The position numbers and the translations under genes were made by a program. The notes beneath the pieces are model-generated. The model was not told the origin of the DNA, made no database searches, and saw only the letters and a list, made by a program, of their open reading frames with translations. This document shows positions 34,614 through 43,088 of a stretch of 64,000 nucleotides of DNA, piece after piece. Position 1 is the stretch's first letter; each line of letters opens with the position of its first letter. The stretch comes from Brassicibacter mesophilus (GTDB lineage: Bacteria; Bacillota; Clostridia; Tissierellales; Proteiniboraceae). The stretch covers positions 314,201-378,200 of the forward strand of contig NZ_JBNPXI010000003.1 in the NCBI RefSeq assembly GCF_050433385.1, given 5' to 3'.

Positions 34614-37600
34614 ATGCAAAAGTTTAAAGAACTATCTAACTTGCCAGTCAGTGAAAATGAAAAATCATTATCAAACTATTGGGAAGAAATCAACGTTTTA
34701 GAAAAAAGTGTAGAAACTCGTGAAGGTAAGGAACCATTTATATTTTTTGAAGGACCTCCTACAGCAAATGGAAGACCTGGTATACATCATGTTATTGCAA
34801 GAACATTAAAAGATTCTGTATGTAGATACAAAACTATGAAGGGCTATCAGGTAAAAAGAAAAGCAGGATGGGATACTCATGGCTTACCTGTTGAGATTGA
34901 GGTAGAAAAGCAATTAAGCTTAAAAAACAAGCAAGATATTGAAAACTATGGAATAGATAAATTTAATGAAAAATGTAGAGAGTCAGTATTCACATATGAA
35001 GGTCAATGGAGAGATATGACGAAGCGTATGGCATATGAGATTGACCTAGATAATCCATATATCACGCTAGATAATAACTATATAGAGTCAGTATGGTGGA
35101 TACTTGATAAATTCTTCAAAGAAGGATACATCTATGAAGGCCACAAGATACTTCCTTATTGCTCAAGATGTGGAACAGGTCTTGCTTCACATGAGGTTGC
35201 TCAAGGATATGAAGAGATAAAAACAAATACAGTTATAGTTAAGTTTAAGCGAAAAGATGTAGATGAATATTTCCTAGTATGGACAACAACTCCTTGGACA
35301 CTAGCTTCAAACGTAGCTCTTACAGTTAACCCTGACGCAATTTACTTAAAAGTAAAATCTGAAGGGACTGTATACTATGTAGAAAAGACATTATCAAAGA
35401 AAGTATTTGGTGATCAGGAGTTTGAAGTATTAGAAGAGCTAAAAGGAAAAGATATGGAGTACATGGAATACGAGCAACTTATGCCGTTTGTTAAGCCAGA
35501 CAAAAAGGCATTTATCGTAACTGTAGCTGATTATGTTACTACTGAAGATGGTACTGGTATAGTTCACTCTGCACCTGCATTTGGTGAAGATGACTATAAC
35601 ACAGGAAGAAGATATAACCTACCAGTATTACAGCCAGTAAATGAAGAAGGTAAATACACAGCTACTCCTTGGGAAGGCATGTTCGTAATGGATGCAGACC
35701 TAGATATCATAAAATGGTTATATGCTGAAGGTAAGATGTTCAAGAAAGAAAAAATAGCTCACAACTATCCTCACTGTTGGAGATGTAAGACTCCATTACT
35801 ATACTATGCTAAGCCTAGCTGGTATATTGAGATGACTAAGTTAAAAGATAAATTAATAGAAAACAACAATGGAGTAGAATGGTACCCAGACTATGTAGGT
35901 GAAAAGAGATTTGGAAATTGGTTAGAGAACTTAAATGACTGGGCAATCTCAAGAAGTAGGTATTGGGGAACTCCACTTAATATCTGGAGATGTGAGTGTG
36001 GGCATACTCAAAGTATAGGCTCAAGAAAAGAGCTTGTAGAAAAAGCCATAGAAAATATAGGCGATAATGTTGAGCTACACAGACCATATGTTGATGATAT
36101 CCACATCAAATGTGATAAATGTGGTAGTACAATGACTAGAGTTACAGATGTTATAGACTGTTGGTTCGATAGTGGTTCAATGCCATTTGCACAGCATCAC
36201 TATCCATTTGAAAACAAAGAGAATTTTGATGAGTTATTTCCAGCAGATTTCATCTGTGAAGGTATAGACCAAACTAGAGGATGGTTCTACTCATTATTAG
36301 CTATATCAACATTTGTTACTGGCAAAGCACCATACAAGAGAGTATTAGTAAATGACCTTATCCTAGACAAAGAAGGAAAGAAAATGTCTAAGTCTAAAGG
36401 AAATACAGTAGATCCATTCGAAATGTTTGACAAATACGGTGCGGATGCACTTAGATGGTATCTGTTATATGTATCACCAGCATGGACACCTACAAAATTT
36501 GATGAAGATGGACTTAAAGAAGTGCTAAGTAAGTTTTTTGGTACAATCAAGAACGTATATAACTTCTTTACACTATATGCAAATACAGATGGAATAAATC
36601 CAAAAGATTTCTATGTAGAAGTTAAAGACAGACCAGAGCTTGATAGATGGGTAATATCTAAGTTCAATAGCTTATTAAAAGAAGTAGAAGCAGACTTAGC
36701 GGTATTTGATCTTACTAAAGCAGTAAGAAAGATACAGGAGTTTGTAAATGAAGACTTATCTAACTGGTATATCAGACGTTCACGTAGACGTTTCTGGGAA
36801 ACAGAATTAACAGAGGATAAGAAAGCAGTTTATAACACTACATTTGAAATATTAGTAGGAATATCTCAAATGGTAGCTCCATTTGCACCATATTTATCTG
36901 AAGAGATATATAAAAACTTAACCGGTGAACTTTCTGTTCATTTAAGCTATTATCCAAAATGTAAGGAAGAATATATAGACTTGAAAACAGAGCAGAAGAT
37001 GGACCTTGTAAGAGATTTAGTTGGACTAGGAAGAGCTTCTAGAGAATCAGTTAAAATAAAGGTTCGTCAACCAATTCAAAAGGTTCTTATAGATGGTAAG
37101 TATGAAGATACTATATCAGATTTAGTACCACTAATCCAAGAAGAGCTAAATGTTAAAGATGTTGTATTTGCAAAAGACTTAGCCGAATACATGAACTTTA
37201 ACCTAAAGCCTAACTTTAAAGTAGCTGGACCTGTATTAGGACCAAAAATCAAAGTATTTGGCAAAGTATTAGCAGAGCTAGATGGTTCAGTAGCAGCTCC
37301 AAAGATTGAAAGTGGAGAGAGTGTAACTGTAAATTTAGATGGTGAAGATTTTGAAGTAACAAAAGACCTGGTCATGGTTACAATCACAGCTAAAGAAGGA
37401 TTTACAGTAGCTATGGAAAACAATCTATTCGTAATCCTAGATACTACTCTTACAGAAGAGCTAGTAAACGAAGGATATGCAAGAGAGTTCATATCTAAGG
37501 TTCAACAAATGAGAAAGAGCAATGGATATGAAATGATGGATAATATCAAAATCTATTTTGATGGTGATGATGAAATATCAAAAGCAGTAGATGTTTATAA

Positions 37601-37718
37601 AGAATATATTATGAAAGAAACATTAGCAGTAAGTGTAGAAAAAGTAACAGATGAAAGCTTTGAAAGACATAACCTAAATGATCATGAAACAGGTATAAAG
37701 TTGGAAAGAGTGGAGTAA
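34614..37718 (+). CDS. ileS: Isoleucyl-tRNA synthetase
   Basis: 1034 residues from ATG 34614 (AAGGGTG six nt upstream; a GTG at 34605 is alternative). Class I synthetase: HIGH-like motif in ANGRPGIHHVIARTLKD near residue 55, editing-domain WTTTPWTLASNVALTVNPD near 225, Cys pairs CWRCKTPLLY and CDKCGSTM, and GKKMSKSKGNTVDP near 590. The length and sequence style are those of the longer, eukaryote-like IleRS type, the type often tolerant of mupirocin. It charges tRNA-Ile and is controlled by its own T-box. A decayed piece of a close relative lies at 42788. Confidence 0.96.
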   Translation: MQKFKELSNLPVSENEKSLSNYWEEINVLEKSVETREGKEPFIFFEGPPTANGRPGIHHVIARTLKDSVCRYKTMKGYQVKRKAGWDTHGLPVEIEVEKQLSLKNKQDIENYGIDKFNEKCRESVFTYEGQWRDMTKRMAYEIDLDNPYITLDNNYIESVWWILDKFFKEGYIYEGHKILPYCSRCGTGLASHEVAQGYEEIKTNTVIVKFKRKDVDEYFLVWTTTPWTLASNVALTVNPDAIYLKVKSEGTVYYVEKTLSKKVFGDQEFEVLEELKGKDMEYMEYEQLMPFVKPDKKAFIVTVADYVTTEDGTGIVHSAPAFGEDDYNTGRRYNLPVLQPVNEEGKYTATPWEGMFVMDADLDIIKWLYAEGKMFKKEKIAHNYPHCWRCKTPLLYYAKPSWYIEMTKLKDKLIENNNGVEWYPDYVGEKRFGNWLENLNDWAISRSRYWGTPLNIWRCECGHTQSIGSRKELVEKAIENIGDNVELHRPYVDDIHIKCDKCGSTMTRVTDVIDCWFDSGSMPFAQHHYPFENKENFDELFPADFICEGIDQTRGWFYSLLAISTFVTGKAPYKRVLVNDLILDKEGKKMSKSKGNTVDPFEMFDKYGADALRWYLLYVSPAWTPTKFDEDGLKEVLSKFFGTIKNVYNFFTLYANTDGINPKDFYVEVKDRPELDRWVISKFNSLLKEVEADLAVFDLTKAVRKIQEFVNEDLSNWYIRRSRRRFWETELTEDKKAVYNTTFEILVGISQMVAPFAPYLSEEIYKNLTGELSVHLSYYPKCKEEYIDLKTEQKMDLVRDLVGLGRASRESVKIKVRQPIQKVLIDGKYEDTISDLVPLIQEELNVKDVVFAKDLAEYMNFNLKPNFKVAGPVLGPKIKVFGKVLAELDGSVAAPKIESGESVTVNLDGEDFEVTKDLVMVTITAKEGFTVAMENNLFVILDTTLTEELVNEGYAREFISKVQQMRKSNGYEMMDNIKIYFDGDDEISKAVDVYKEYIMKETLAVSVEKVTDESFERHNLNDHETGIKLERVE

Positions 37719-37752
37719 GAAAATAAGAGAATAACATTATAACTAATTTATT

Positions 37753-37793
37753 AAAAGCCTTTTAAAGAAGTGATTCTTTAAAAGGCTTTTTGC
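37753..37793 (+). terminator. Terminator of ileS
   Basis: A 17-bp perfect stem (37753-37769 with 37774-37790), GTGA loop, then a short T run. Confidence 0.9.
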
Positions 37794-37879
37794 GGCTATA
37801 TTGTTGAATATAAGATATGAAACGAACATACTTTAGTAGGATATAATTTGTTTACACAAAATTTTAACAGGAAGACTTA

Positions 37880-37984
37880 ATGGAAAAATCATCTTTAATA
37901 AAAAATATTAGTTATTTAGTGACACGTGATGATGAAGATAGAGTCTTAGATAATGTAAACATCTGTATTCAAAATAGAAAATAG
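37880..37984 (+). pseudogene. N-terminal remnant of an amidohydrolase gene
   Basis: ATG 37880 with GGAAG upstream opens a 34-codon frame: MEKSSLIKNISYLVTRDDED, then VLDNVNICIQNRK and a stop. This matches the opening beta-sheet of cyclic amidohydrolases (nucleobase deaminase-like enzymes), the same family as the complete gene at 38163. No continuation is present in other frames. A small hairpin follows (37998-38020). It looks like a truncated leftover of a related gene. Confidence 0.6.
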
Positions 37985-38050
37985 AGTATAAAAGTTACCC
38001 CAGATGTAGTTTCTCTGGGGATTATATATTATGTTCTTAAAAAATATTTA

Positions 38051-38072
38051 TAAAAGGGACATGTGACCTTTT
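38051..38072. promoter_or_regulatory. Crp/Fnr-type operator upstream of the amidohydrolase
   Basis: AAAAGGGACATGTGACCTTT shares 16 contiguous bases (from ATAAAAGGG to CATGTG) with the palindrome at 41171, beside the Crp/Fnr gene. It lies 90 bp before the amidohydrolase start. Confidence 0.7.
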
Positions 38073-38162
38073 TATATATTATTTACTGAAGTAAAATGTA
38101 AACCAAGTACTTAATGTTTTAAAACATTAAAAAACAGATTCAGTTATTGGAGGATAAATTTC

Positions 38163-39506
38163 ATGAATAAAATAAAAAGTGACATAATAATCAGAAACTG
38201 TTCGATGTTGACTGAGGACTATAAAGTTATCGAAGACAAGTCAATTGTCATAAATGACTCAAAAATATTAGATATCGATGAGGTAGCATCAATAGATGAA
38301 AAATACGATGCGAAAGAAGTCGTGGAAGGAAAAGGAAAATTGTTTATGCCTGGAATGGTAGATGCTCATGCTCATACTTGTCAACAGCTGTTACGTGGTA
38401 GAATTATGGACGAGTATCCAATGATATGGAAGCGCATAATGGTTCCATATGAAAGTAATCTTAAAGAAGAAGATATTTCAATAAGTGCTCAATTAAGTTG
38501 TCTAGAAATGATAAAATCAGGGACTACATCTTTTGCAGATGCTGGTGGTACGTATATGCACAAAGTAGGTGAAGCTGTTATTGAATCCGGACTAAGAGCT
38601 GCAATCACATGCTCAACTATGGACAATGATGTTTCTCTTCCTAAAAATATGATATCTACAGAAAAAGAAGCAATAGAAAGAAATGTTAAAATCTTTAAGG
38701 ATTTTCATGACACTGCGAATGGTAGATTAGAAGTATGGTTTTCTCTTCGTACATTAATAAGTTGTTCTCCTAGTTTGATTGTAAAAGCTTTTGAAACTGC
38801 AAAGGAGTTTAATACTGGAATTCATGTTCATATGAATGAATATCCAAATGAAATTAATTTCTGCCTTGAAAATTATCAAAAAAGGCCAATAGAATACTTA
38901 GAATCACTAGGTGTTTTAGGGCCTAATTTTCTGAGTGCACATACTATTTTGGTTTCTGAAAATGAAATTGATATTTTAAAGAATTATGATGTTAAAGTTG
39001 TTCATTGTCCAATTAGTAACCTGGGAAAAGGAGTTCACAAAACTCCAAGGTTATTACAATCAAGAGTATCTGTGGGCTTTGGGACAGATGGAACTGCACA
39101 TGCAGGTATGAGCTTATTTAATGAAATCAAAGTATTTAGATCAGCTATGCATGCAAACCTAGGAGTACCTATATGCGATCCAGTTATAATGCCAGCGAAA
39201 AAATTATTAGAAATTTCCACTTTAGGAGGAGCTAAGGCTATGCTTCATGGGGATTGCTTGGGTGTCTTGAAGGTAGGCAAGCAAGCAGATTTAATTTCTA
39301 TTGACATAGATCAACCTCATATAATGCCTACTCATAACATGGTTAATACTTTAGTTGAAGTTGTCAATAGTAATGATGTTAGAGACATGATTGTTGATGG
39401 AAAATTAATTATGAAGAATAGAGAGGTTTTAACCTTAGATGAAGAAAAAATTATGTTTATGAGTAAATCTGCATTAAAGAATATAACAAATAGAGCAGGA
39501 ATTTAA
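38163..39506 (+). CDS. Amidohydrolase of the TrzA/SsnA/MtaD-type deaminase group
   Basis: 447 residues, normal for cyclic-amidine deaminases. Metal ligands: MVDAHAHTCQQLLRGR near residue 68, IHVHMNEYPNE near 222, SAHTIL near 259 and the Asp in GFGTDGTAHAGM near 303. The composite N- and C-terminal beta domain is complete (KQADLISIDID). It should deaminate a purine- or pterin-like compound; the exact substrate is not readable. ATG follows GGAGG. A TSUP permease follows by 17 bp, and a Crp/Fnr-type site lies upstream. Confidence 0.88.
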   Translation: MNKIKSDIIIRNCSMLTEDYKVIEDKSIVINDSKILDIDEVASIDEKYDAKEVVEGKGKLFMPGMVDAHAHTCQQLLRGRIMDEYPMIWKRIMVPYESNLKEEDISISAQLSCLEMIKSGTTSFADAGGTYMHKVGEAVIESGLRAAITCSTMDNDVSLPKNMISTEKEAIERNVKIFKDFHDTANGRLEVWFSLRTLISCSPSLIVKAFETAKEFNTGIHVHMNEYPNEINFCLENYQKRPIEYLESLGVLGPNFLSAHTILVSENEIDILKNYDVKVVHCPISNLGKGVHKTPRLLQSRVSVGFGTDGTAHAGMSLFNEIKVFRSAMHANLGVPICDPVIMPAKKLLEISTLGGAKAMLHGDCLGVLKVGKQADLISIDIDQPHIMPTHNMVNTLVEVVNSNDVRDMIVDGKLIMKNREVLTLDEEKIMFMSKSALKNITNRAGI

Positions 39507-39523
39507 CAGGATGGTGATGTAAG

Positions 39524-40309
39524 ATGACTTCAATAGCATATATAATTTTAATTATTGTATTATCAAATTTAGTAGTAGGAACTTTGATTGGGATTTCAGG
39601 AATTGCAGGCTTTTTACTTCCCTTAATATATGTAGGTGTATTAAATATTCCTTTAAGAAATTCACTTGCGTTAAGTTTTATATCTTTTTTAGTAGGAGGT
39701 ATATTTGGAACATATTCCTATTGGAAATTAGGCAATATTAATATGAAATTTGCAAAACTTATTAGTATAGGAAGTATCATTGGAGCAATTGTGGGTGTTC
39801 GTTTAAATATGCTGATACCAGCAGATACTGCTAAGCTAGTTCTATATATTGTTGTATTATTGTCTGGTATTTCCATATTACTAAGGAAAAATAGTGATGA
39901 TCAGAAACATAAAGAACCAGAGATATCTAAAATTTTACAGAAACCGTTGCCTGTAATTATTATTGGTTTTATCACTGCTGCGATATGCTCTTTAACTGGT
40001 GCAGGTGGACCTATATTAGTTGTCCCTCTGCTAACAATCTTAGGAATGAACATTAAGGTTGCTGTTGGTGTAGGTATATTCAATCAAATATTTATAGCTT
40101 TACCATCATCTTTAGGGTATCTGATAAATTCGAACTATGAAGAGATGACTATTTTAATAATTAGCAGTTTGATTGCTCATATTATGGGTGTTATATTCGG
40201 GGCAAGAATCTCAGATAAGATAAATTTAAGCCTATTACGAAAGATAGTTTCGGTTATATCAATAACTTCAGCACTCTACATGTTAATTTCATCACTAGCT
40301 TTAAAGTAG
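39524..40309 (+). CDS. TSUP-family (TauE/SafE-like) permease
   Basis: 261 residues with about eight membrane segments in two related halves. The typical repeated motif is seen in GTLIGISGIAGFLLP near residue 19 and ITAAICSLTGAGGPILVVPLL near residue 155. The family exports or imports small anions such as sulfite or organosulfur acids. It is cotranscribed with the amidohydrolase and probably handles its substrate or product. Confidence 0.88.
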   Translation: MTSIAYIILIIVLSNLVVGTLIGISGIAGFLLPLIYVGVLNIPLRNSLALSFISFLVGGIFGTYSYWKLGNINMKFAKLISIGSIIGAIVGVRLNMLIPADTAKLVLYIVVLLSGISILLRKNSDDQKHKEPEISKILQKPLPVIIIGFITAAICSLTGAGGPILVVPLLTILGMNIKVAVGVGIFNQIFIALPSSLGYLINSNYEEMTILIISSLIAHIMGVIFGARISDKINLSLLRKIVSVISITSALYMLISSLALK

Positions 40310-40315
40310 AAGGTA

Positions 40316-40348
40316 TAAAAACCCTGAGAAGCAACTGCTTCTCAGGGT
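40316..40348 (-). terminator. Terminator of the Crp/Fnr gene (bidirectional position)
   Basis: A 13-bp perfect stem (40321-40333 with 40336-40348). On the minus strand a TTTTT run follows. The stem includes the last base of the Crp/Fnr stop codon; on the plus strand the following bases are only weakly T-rich. Confidence 0.8.
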
Positions 40349-41043
40349 TATAAATATTTCCTATTTTCTAAAGCTTTAACTAATTCAATATATTGATAAC
40401 TATCAACTTGAATTTTACCTTTATTAATAGAAATTAGATTTTCATCTTTAAGTTGCTTAATTGTTCTATTAACGGTTCTTACGGTAGCACCAAGCTTTTC
40501 AGAAATTTGTTGACGGGTCATATCAATAAGAATAGTACTTTTACCTTTTATATCTTTGTTTATATAATTAATTAGAAAATTAAGCATTAAATGAATCGCA
40601 GGATAAAATAATTCTACACCTTTAGTATAAGATGAATTGTATAATTTGCTTGCAACTCTCCTTGAAAGCATCAATAGGAAATCATTGTCTGATTTTATCC
40701 ATGTAAAAAAGTCAAATAACGATAATTGAATAGTTATGCAATCAGTTATTGCTTCGATTGTAACAGATGTTTTTTCTTCACCTGCTAGAGCTGTAACTTC
40801 TCCAATAAAGTCAATAGCTTTATTCTTTTCTATTGTATATAGATTTCCATTATCAAACTCATTTATAATTCTTACTTCACCCACACAAATTATAGAGAAA
40901 GAAGTCAAAGTATCATCTTTTCTCTGTATTATACTATTTGATGGATATTTTTTTATAACACATCTATTTTTAACTGTCTCAGGCATATTTTTTAAAATCT
41001 CTTCCAAATCAGGATTTTCACTTAAAAGTTCATGAATTAACAT
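40348..41043 (-). CDS. Crp/Fnr-family transcriptional regulator
   Basis: 231 residues from ATG 41043 (GAGGAG seven nt upstream; the upstream TTG overlaps it). An N-terminal cyclic-nucleotide-binding-type barrel (IVVGEVRI-like turn CVGEVRIINEFD, IDFIGEVTALAGEE) is followed by a long dimer helix and a winged HTH (TRQQISEKLGATVRTVNRTI). No N-terminal Cys cluster of the FNR type is present. Palindromes of identical core lie in its upstream region (41171) and before the amidohydrolase operon, so it probably controls both flanking units. Confidence 0.9.
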   Translation of the reverse strand: MLIHELLSENPDLEEILKNMPETVKNRCVIKKYPSNSIIQRKDDTLTSFSIICVGEVRIINEFDNGNLYTIEKNKAIDFIGEVTALAGEEKTSVTIEAITDCITIQLSLFDFFTWIKSDNDFLLMLSRRVASKLYNSSYTKGVELFYPAIHLMLNFLINYINKDIKGKSTILIDMTRQQISEKLGATVRTVNRTIKQLKDENLISINKGKIQVDSYQYIELVKALENRKYL

Positions 41044-41170
41044 AAGAACACTCCTCAATAAATCTATATTAGAATATAGTTATAAGTCTTACAATATACA
41101 GAACATACTATTGCTTGAAGAAATTTAAAATATTTAGATTATAAATTAATTATATAAGAAAAAAATAATT

Positions 41171-41195
41171 ATAAAAGGGACATGTGTCCTTTTTT
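41171..41195. promoter_or_regulatory. Crp/Fnr-type operator palindrome
   Basis: AAAAGGGACATGTGTCCTTTTT contains the perfect core GGACATGTGTCC with A-rich and T-rich flanks. It stands in the divergent region between the Crp/Fnr gene and the DUF3100 pair. Confidence 0.75.
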
Positions 41196-41323
41196 CATGT
41201 AATTTATTAAAGTAATATAAGTGTATAGTACAAAATTCACAATATTTCTACAAATTTTGACTTAATTAATTTAAGCAAAAGATATTATAGGTTTAAATTA
41301 TATTAATTTTAATGGAGGTGAGT

Positions 41324-41362
41324 TTGAAAAAAGTTTTATTGTTTAGAAAAACGATTTCATAA
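41324..41362 (+). CDS. Possible 12-residue leader peptide
   Basis: TTG 41324 is placed 3 nt after GGAGGTGAG and encodes MKKVLLFRKTIS before a stop, 44 bp upstream of the DUF3100 gene. The strong ribosome site is the only support. It could be a leader peptide or simply the leftover start of a lost gene. Confidence 0.3.
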   Translation: MKKVLLFRKTIS

Positions 41363-41406
41363 AAGAAGGCACTTATTCTAAAATTCAATCTAAGGGGGAA
41401 GACAAT

Positions 41407-42228
41407 TTGCCAAATGTAGAAAACGCTATCAAAAAATATTTAAAAGTATACGTAATTGCATTGATACTTGCAGTTATATTTGATTCTTTAGGAACATTAA
41501 AGTTTAATATAGGTGTTGGAACAATAGTGATTCTTCCAATGGTATTTGCCACTATTATTGGAGGTTTATTAGGTCCTGATTCATTCAAAGTGTTTAATAT
41601 GGAAGAATCGAAACTTGGAGGTAGTCTTGTTTTAGTTACATTAGCACCTTTTATGGCTAAAATGGGTGTTTCAGCTGGAGCAAATTTGGCAAAGCTAGTA
41701 GAAGTGGGACCAGCCTTACTTCTTCAGGAATTTGGGAATCTAGGAACTATACTTATTTCTTTACCTTTGGCACTTTTATTAGGACTTAAAAAAGAATCAA
41801 TTGGAGCCTGCTATTCTATTAATAGAGATTCTAATCTTGGCTTAACAACAGATATTTTTGGACCAGATGCTCCTGAAACAAAGGGGACTTTTGGTGTATA
41901 TATTGTTGGTTCGGTACTTGGAACGGTCTTCATGAGCTTTTTTATAAGTGTTGTTGCCTCATGGAATATTTTCCATCCATTAGCACTTGGAATGGCTTCT
42001 GGTGTAGGTAGTGGTACTATGATGTCAACAGCTGCAGGTACACTGGGAACAATTTATCCAGAATTTGCTGAAGAAATACTAGTTATGGGCGGTGCCAGCG
42101 ATATGCTGACAGGTATCACTGGTATCTATATAGGCACCTTTGTTGCATTACCTTTTACCCAAAAGTTATACAAAATTTTGGAACCTAAATTAAGACGCTT
42201 TGGAAAGAAAAAAGAGGGGGCGATATAA
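41407..42228 (+). CDS. DUF3100-family membrane protein
   Basis: 273 residues starting at TTG 41407 after AAGGGGGAAGAC. About eight membrane segments. Family-like stretches are FNIGVGTIVILPMVFATIIGG and HPLALGMASGVGSGTMMSTAA, the latter resembling a re-entrant or ion-binding loop. A 153-residue membrane protein starts at the next base, so they form a pair. The Crp/Fnr-type operator upstream suggests control with the amidohydrolase/TSUP unit. Transport is inferred; substrate unknown. Confidence 0.82.
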   Translation: MPNVENAIKKYLKVYVIALILAVIFDSLGTLKFNIGVGTIVILPMVFATIIGGLLGPDSFKVFNMEESKLGGSLVLVTLAPFMAKMGVSAGANLAKLVEVGPALLLQEFGNLGTILISLPLALLLGLKKESIGACYSINRDSNLGLTTDIFGPDAPETKGTFGVYIVGSVLGTVFMSFFISVVASWNIFHPLALGMASGVGSGTMMSTAAGTLGTIYPEFAEEILVMGGASDMLTGITGIYIGTFVALPFTQKLYKILEPKLRRFGKKKEGAI

Positions 42229-42690
42229 TTGGTAAAAAAATATTTTGTTCAACAGCTTGGGCTATTATTGTTAATATCAATAATCATTATTCTTACGAAT
42301 GTTTTAGGATATAGTATGTCAATAGGTAACTCAATTATTGGTATCGGAGTTTTAAGTGGCATTGCTTTAATGGGCTTAACTTTAAGTAAACTTATGAGTC
42401 GTTTTGTTAAATTACCTTCTATGATGTATGTTTCACTATTAGGATTAATATTAGCTTCTCCTATTTCACCTATAAAAGATACAATTATCAACTTAACATC
42501 TCAAGTTGCATTTTTAGCACCGACTACTGCATTAGGTGCATTTGCAGGTGTATCACTAGGAAAAGATTTGAAAAACTTTGCTAAAATAGGATGGAAACTA
42601 GTGATTTTGACAATCTTTGTTATTGCAGGAACTTTCCTTGGATCAGCGTTAATAGCTCATGTGGTGCTGAAACTAACTGGAGCTATATAG
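42229..42690 (+). CDS. Small membrane partner of the DUF3100 protein
   Basis: 153 residues from TTG 42229, directly after the DUF3100 stop and behind GAGGGGG. Four to five membrane helices (LLLLISIIIILTNVLGYS, GIGVLSGIALMGLTL). The two-gene layout of a smaller and a larger membrane protein recalls LrgAB-like or bipartite transporter systems, but I see no sequence signature for them. Confidence 0.75.
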   Translation: MVKKYFVQQLGLLLLISIIIILTNVLGYSMSIGNSIIGIGVLSGIALMGLTLSKLMSRFVKLPSMMYVSLLGLILASPISPIKDTIINLTSQVAFLAPTTALGAFAGVSLGKDLKNFAKIGWKLVILTIFVIAGTFLGSALIAHVVLKLTGAI

Positions 42691-42787
42691 ATTTTAAAAC
42701 CGATGTGATAGTTTATGAAATGTAATATTTTAATCAAAAACTGTTAAGTTTTAGCACAGACTTTACTATTTCTACTCATATCAAGGT

Positions 42788-42941
42788 GCAGGAGAATTCA
42801 TATCCCATGTTTAATAGATGAGAAAGAGCAATGGGATACGAAATGTTTGAGGTAAGTAAAGAAAAAGTAACAGATGAAAGCTTCAAAAAACATGATCTAA
42901 ATGATCATGAAACGGGGATAAAGTTGGAAAAGGTAGAGTAA
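42788..42941 (+). pseudogene. Remnant of a second ileS 3' end
   Basis: GCAGGAGAATTCATATC and AGATGAGAAAGAGCAATGG match the codons for the ileS C-terminal region (around 37470-37530). After an internal deletion the sequence resumes with the final ileS codons: KEKVTDESFKKHDLNDHE, then TGIKLEKVE and a stop. It differs from ileS at many third positions, so it is not a recent copy. No T-box or upstream part is present. It shows that a paralogous ileS was once here or that a duplication decayed. Confidence 0.88.
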
Positions 42942-42947
42942 GAATAA

Positions 42948-42980
42948 AAATCCGAGGGACGATAGTTTCTCGGATTTTTT
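42948..42980 (+). terminator. Terminator of the lost ileS copy
   Basis: A 9-bp stem (42948-42956 with 42969-42977) is followed by TTT. It lies directly after the ileS remnant, as a terminator would after the original gene. Confidence 0.8.
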
Positions 42981-43088
42981 ATGCGAAAATCAAGAAAAAA
43001 ATAGAAATCATGATACAATGTAAATATATAGAATAATATGAAGAACTATAATAGAAATGTAAGATTTTTGATGAAAAGGAGGATTTTT

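Noticed and set aside
36287..37492. Minus-strand ORFs of 87 and 138 codons inside ileS
   Set aside because: Shadows of a highly conserved synthetase gene.
37998..38020. 7-bp GC hairpin as a terminator
   Set aside because: No T run on the plus strand, and the upstream frame is only a remnant; kept as a note only.
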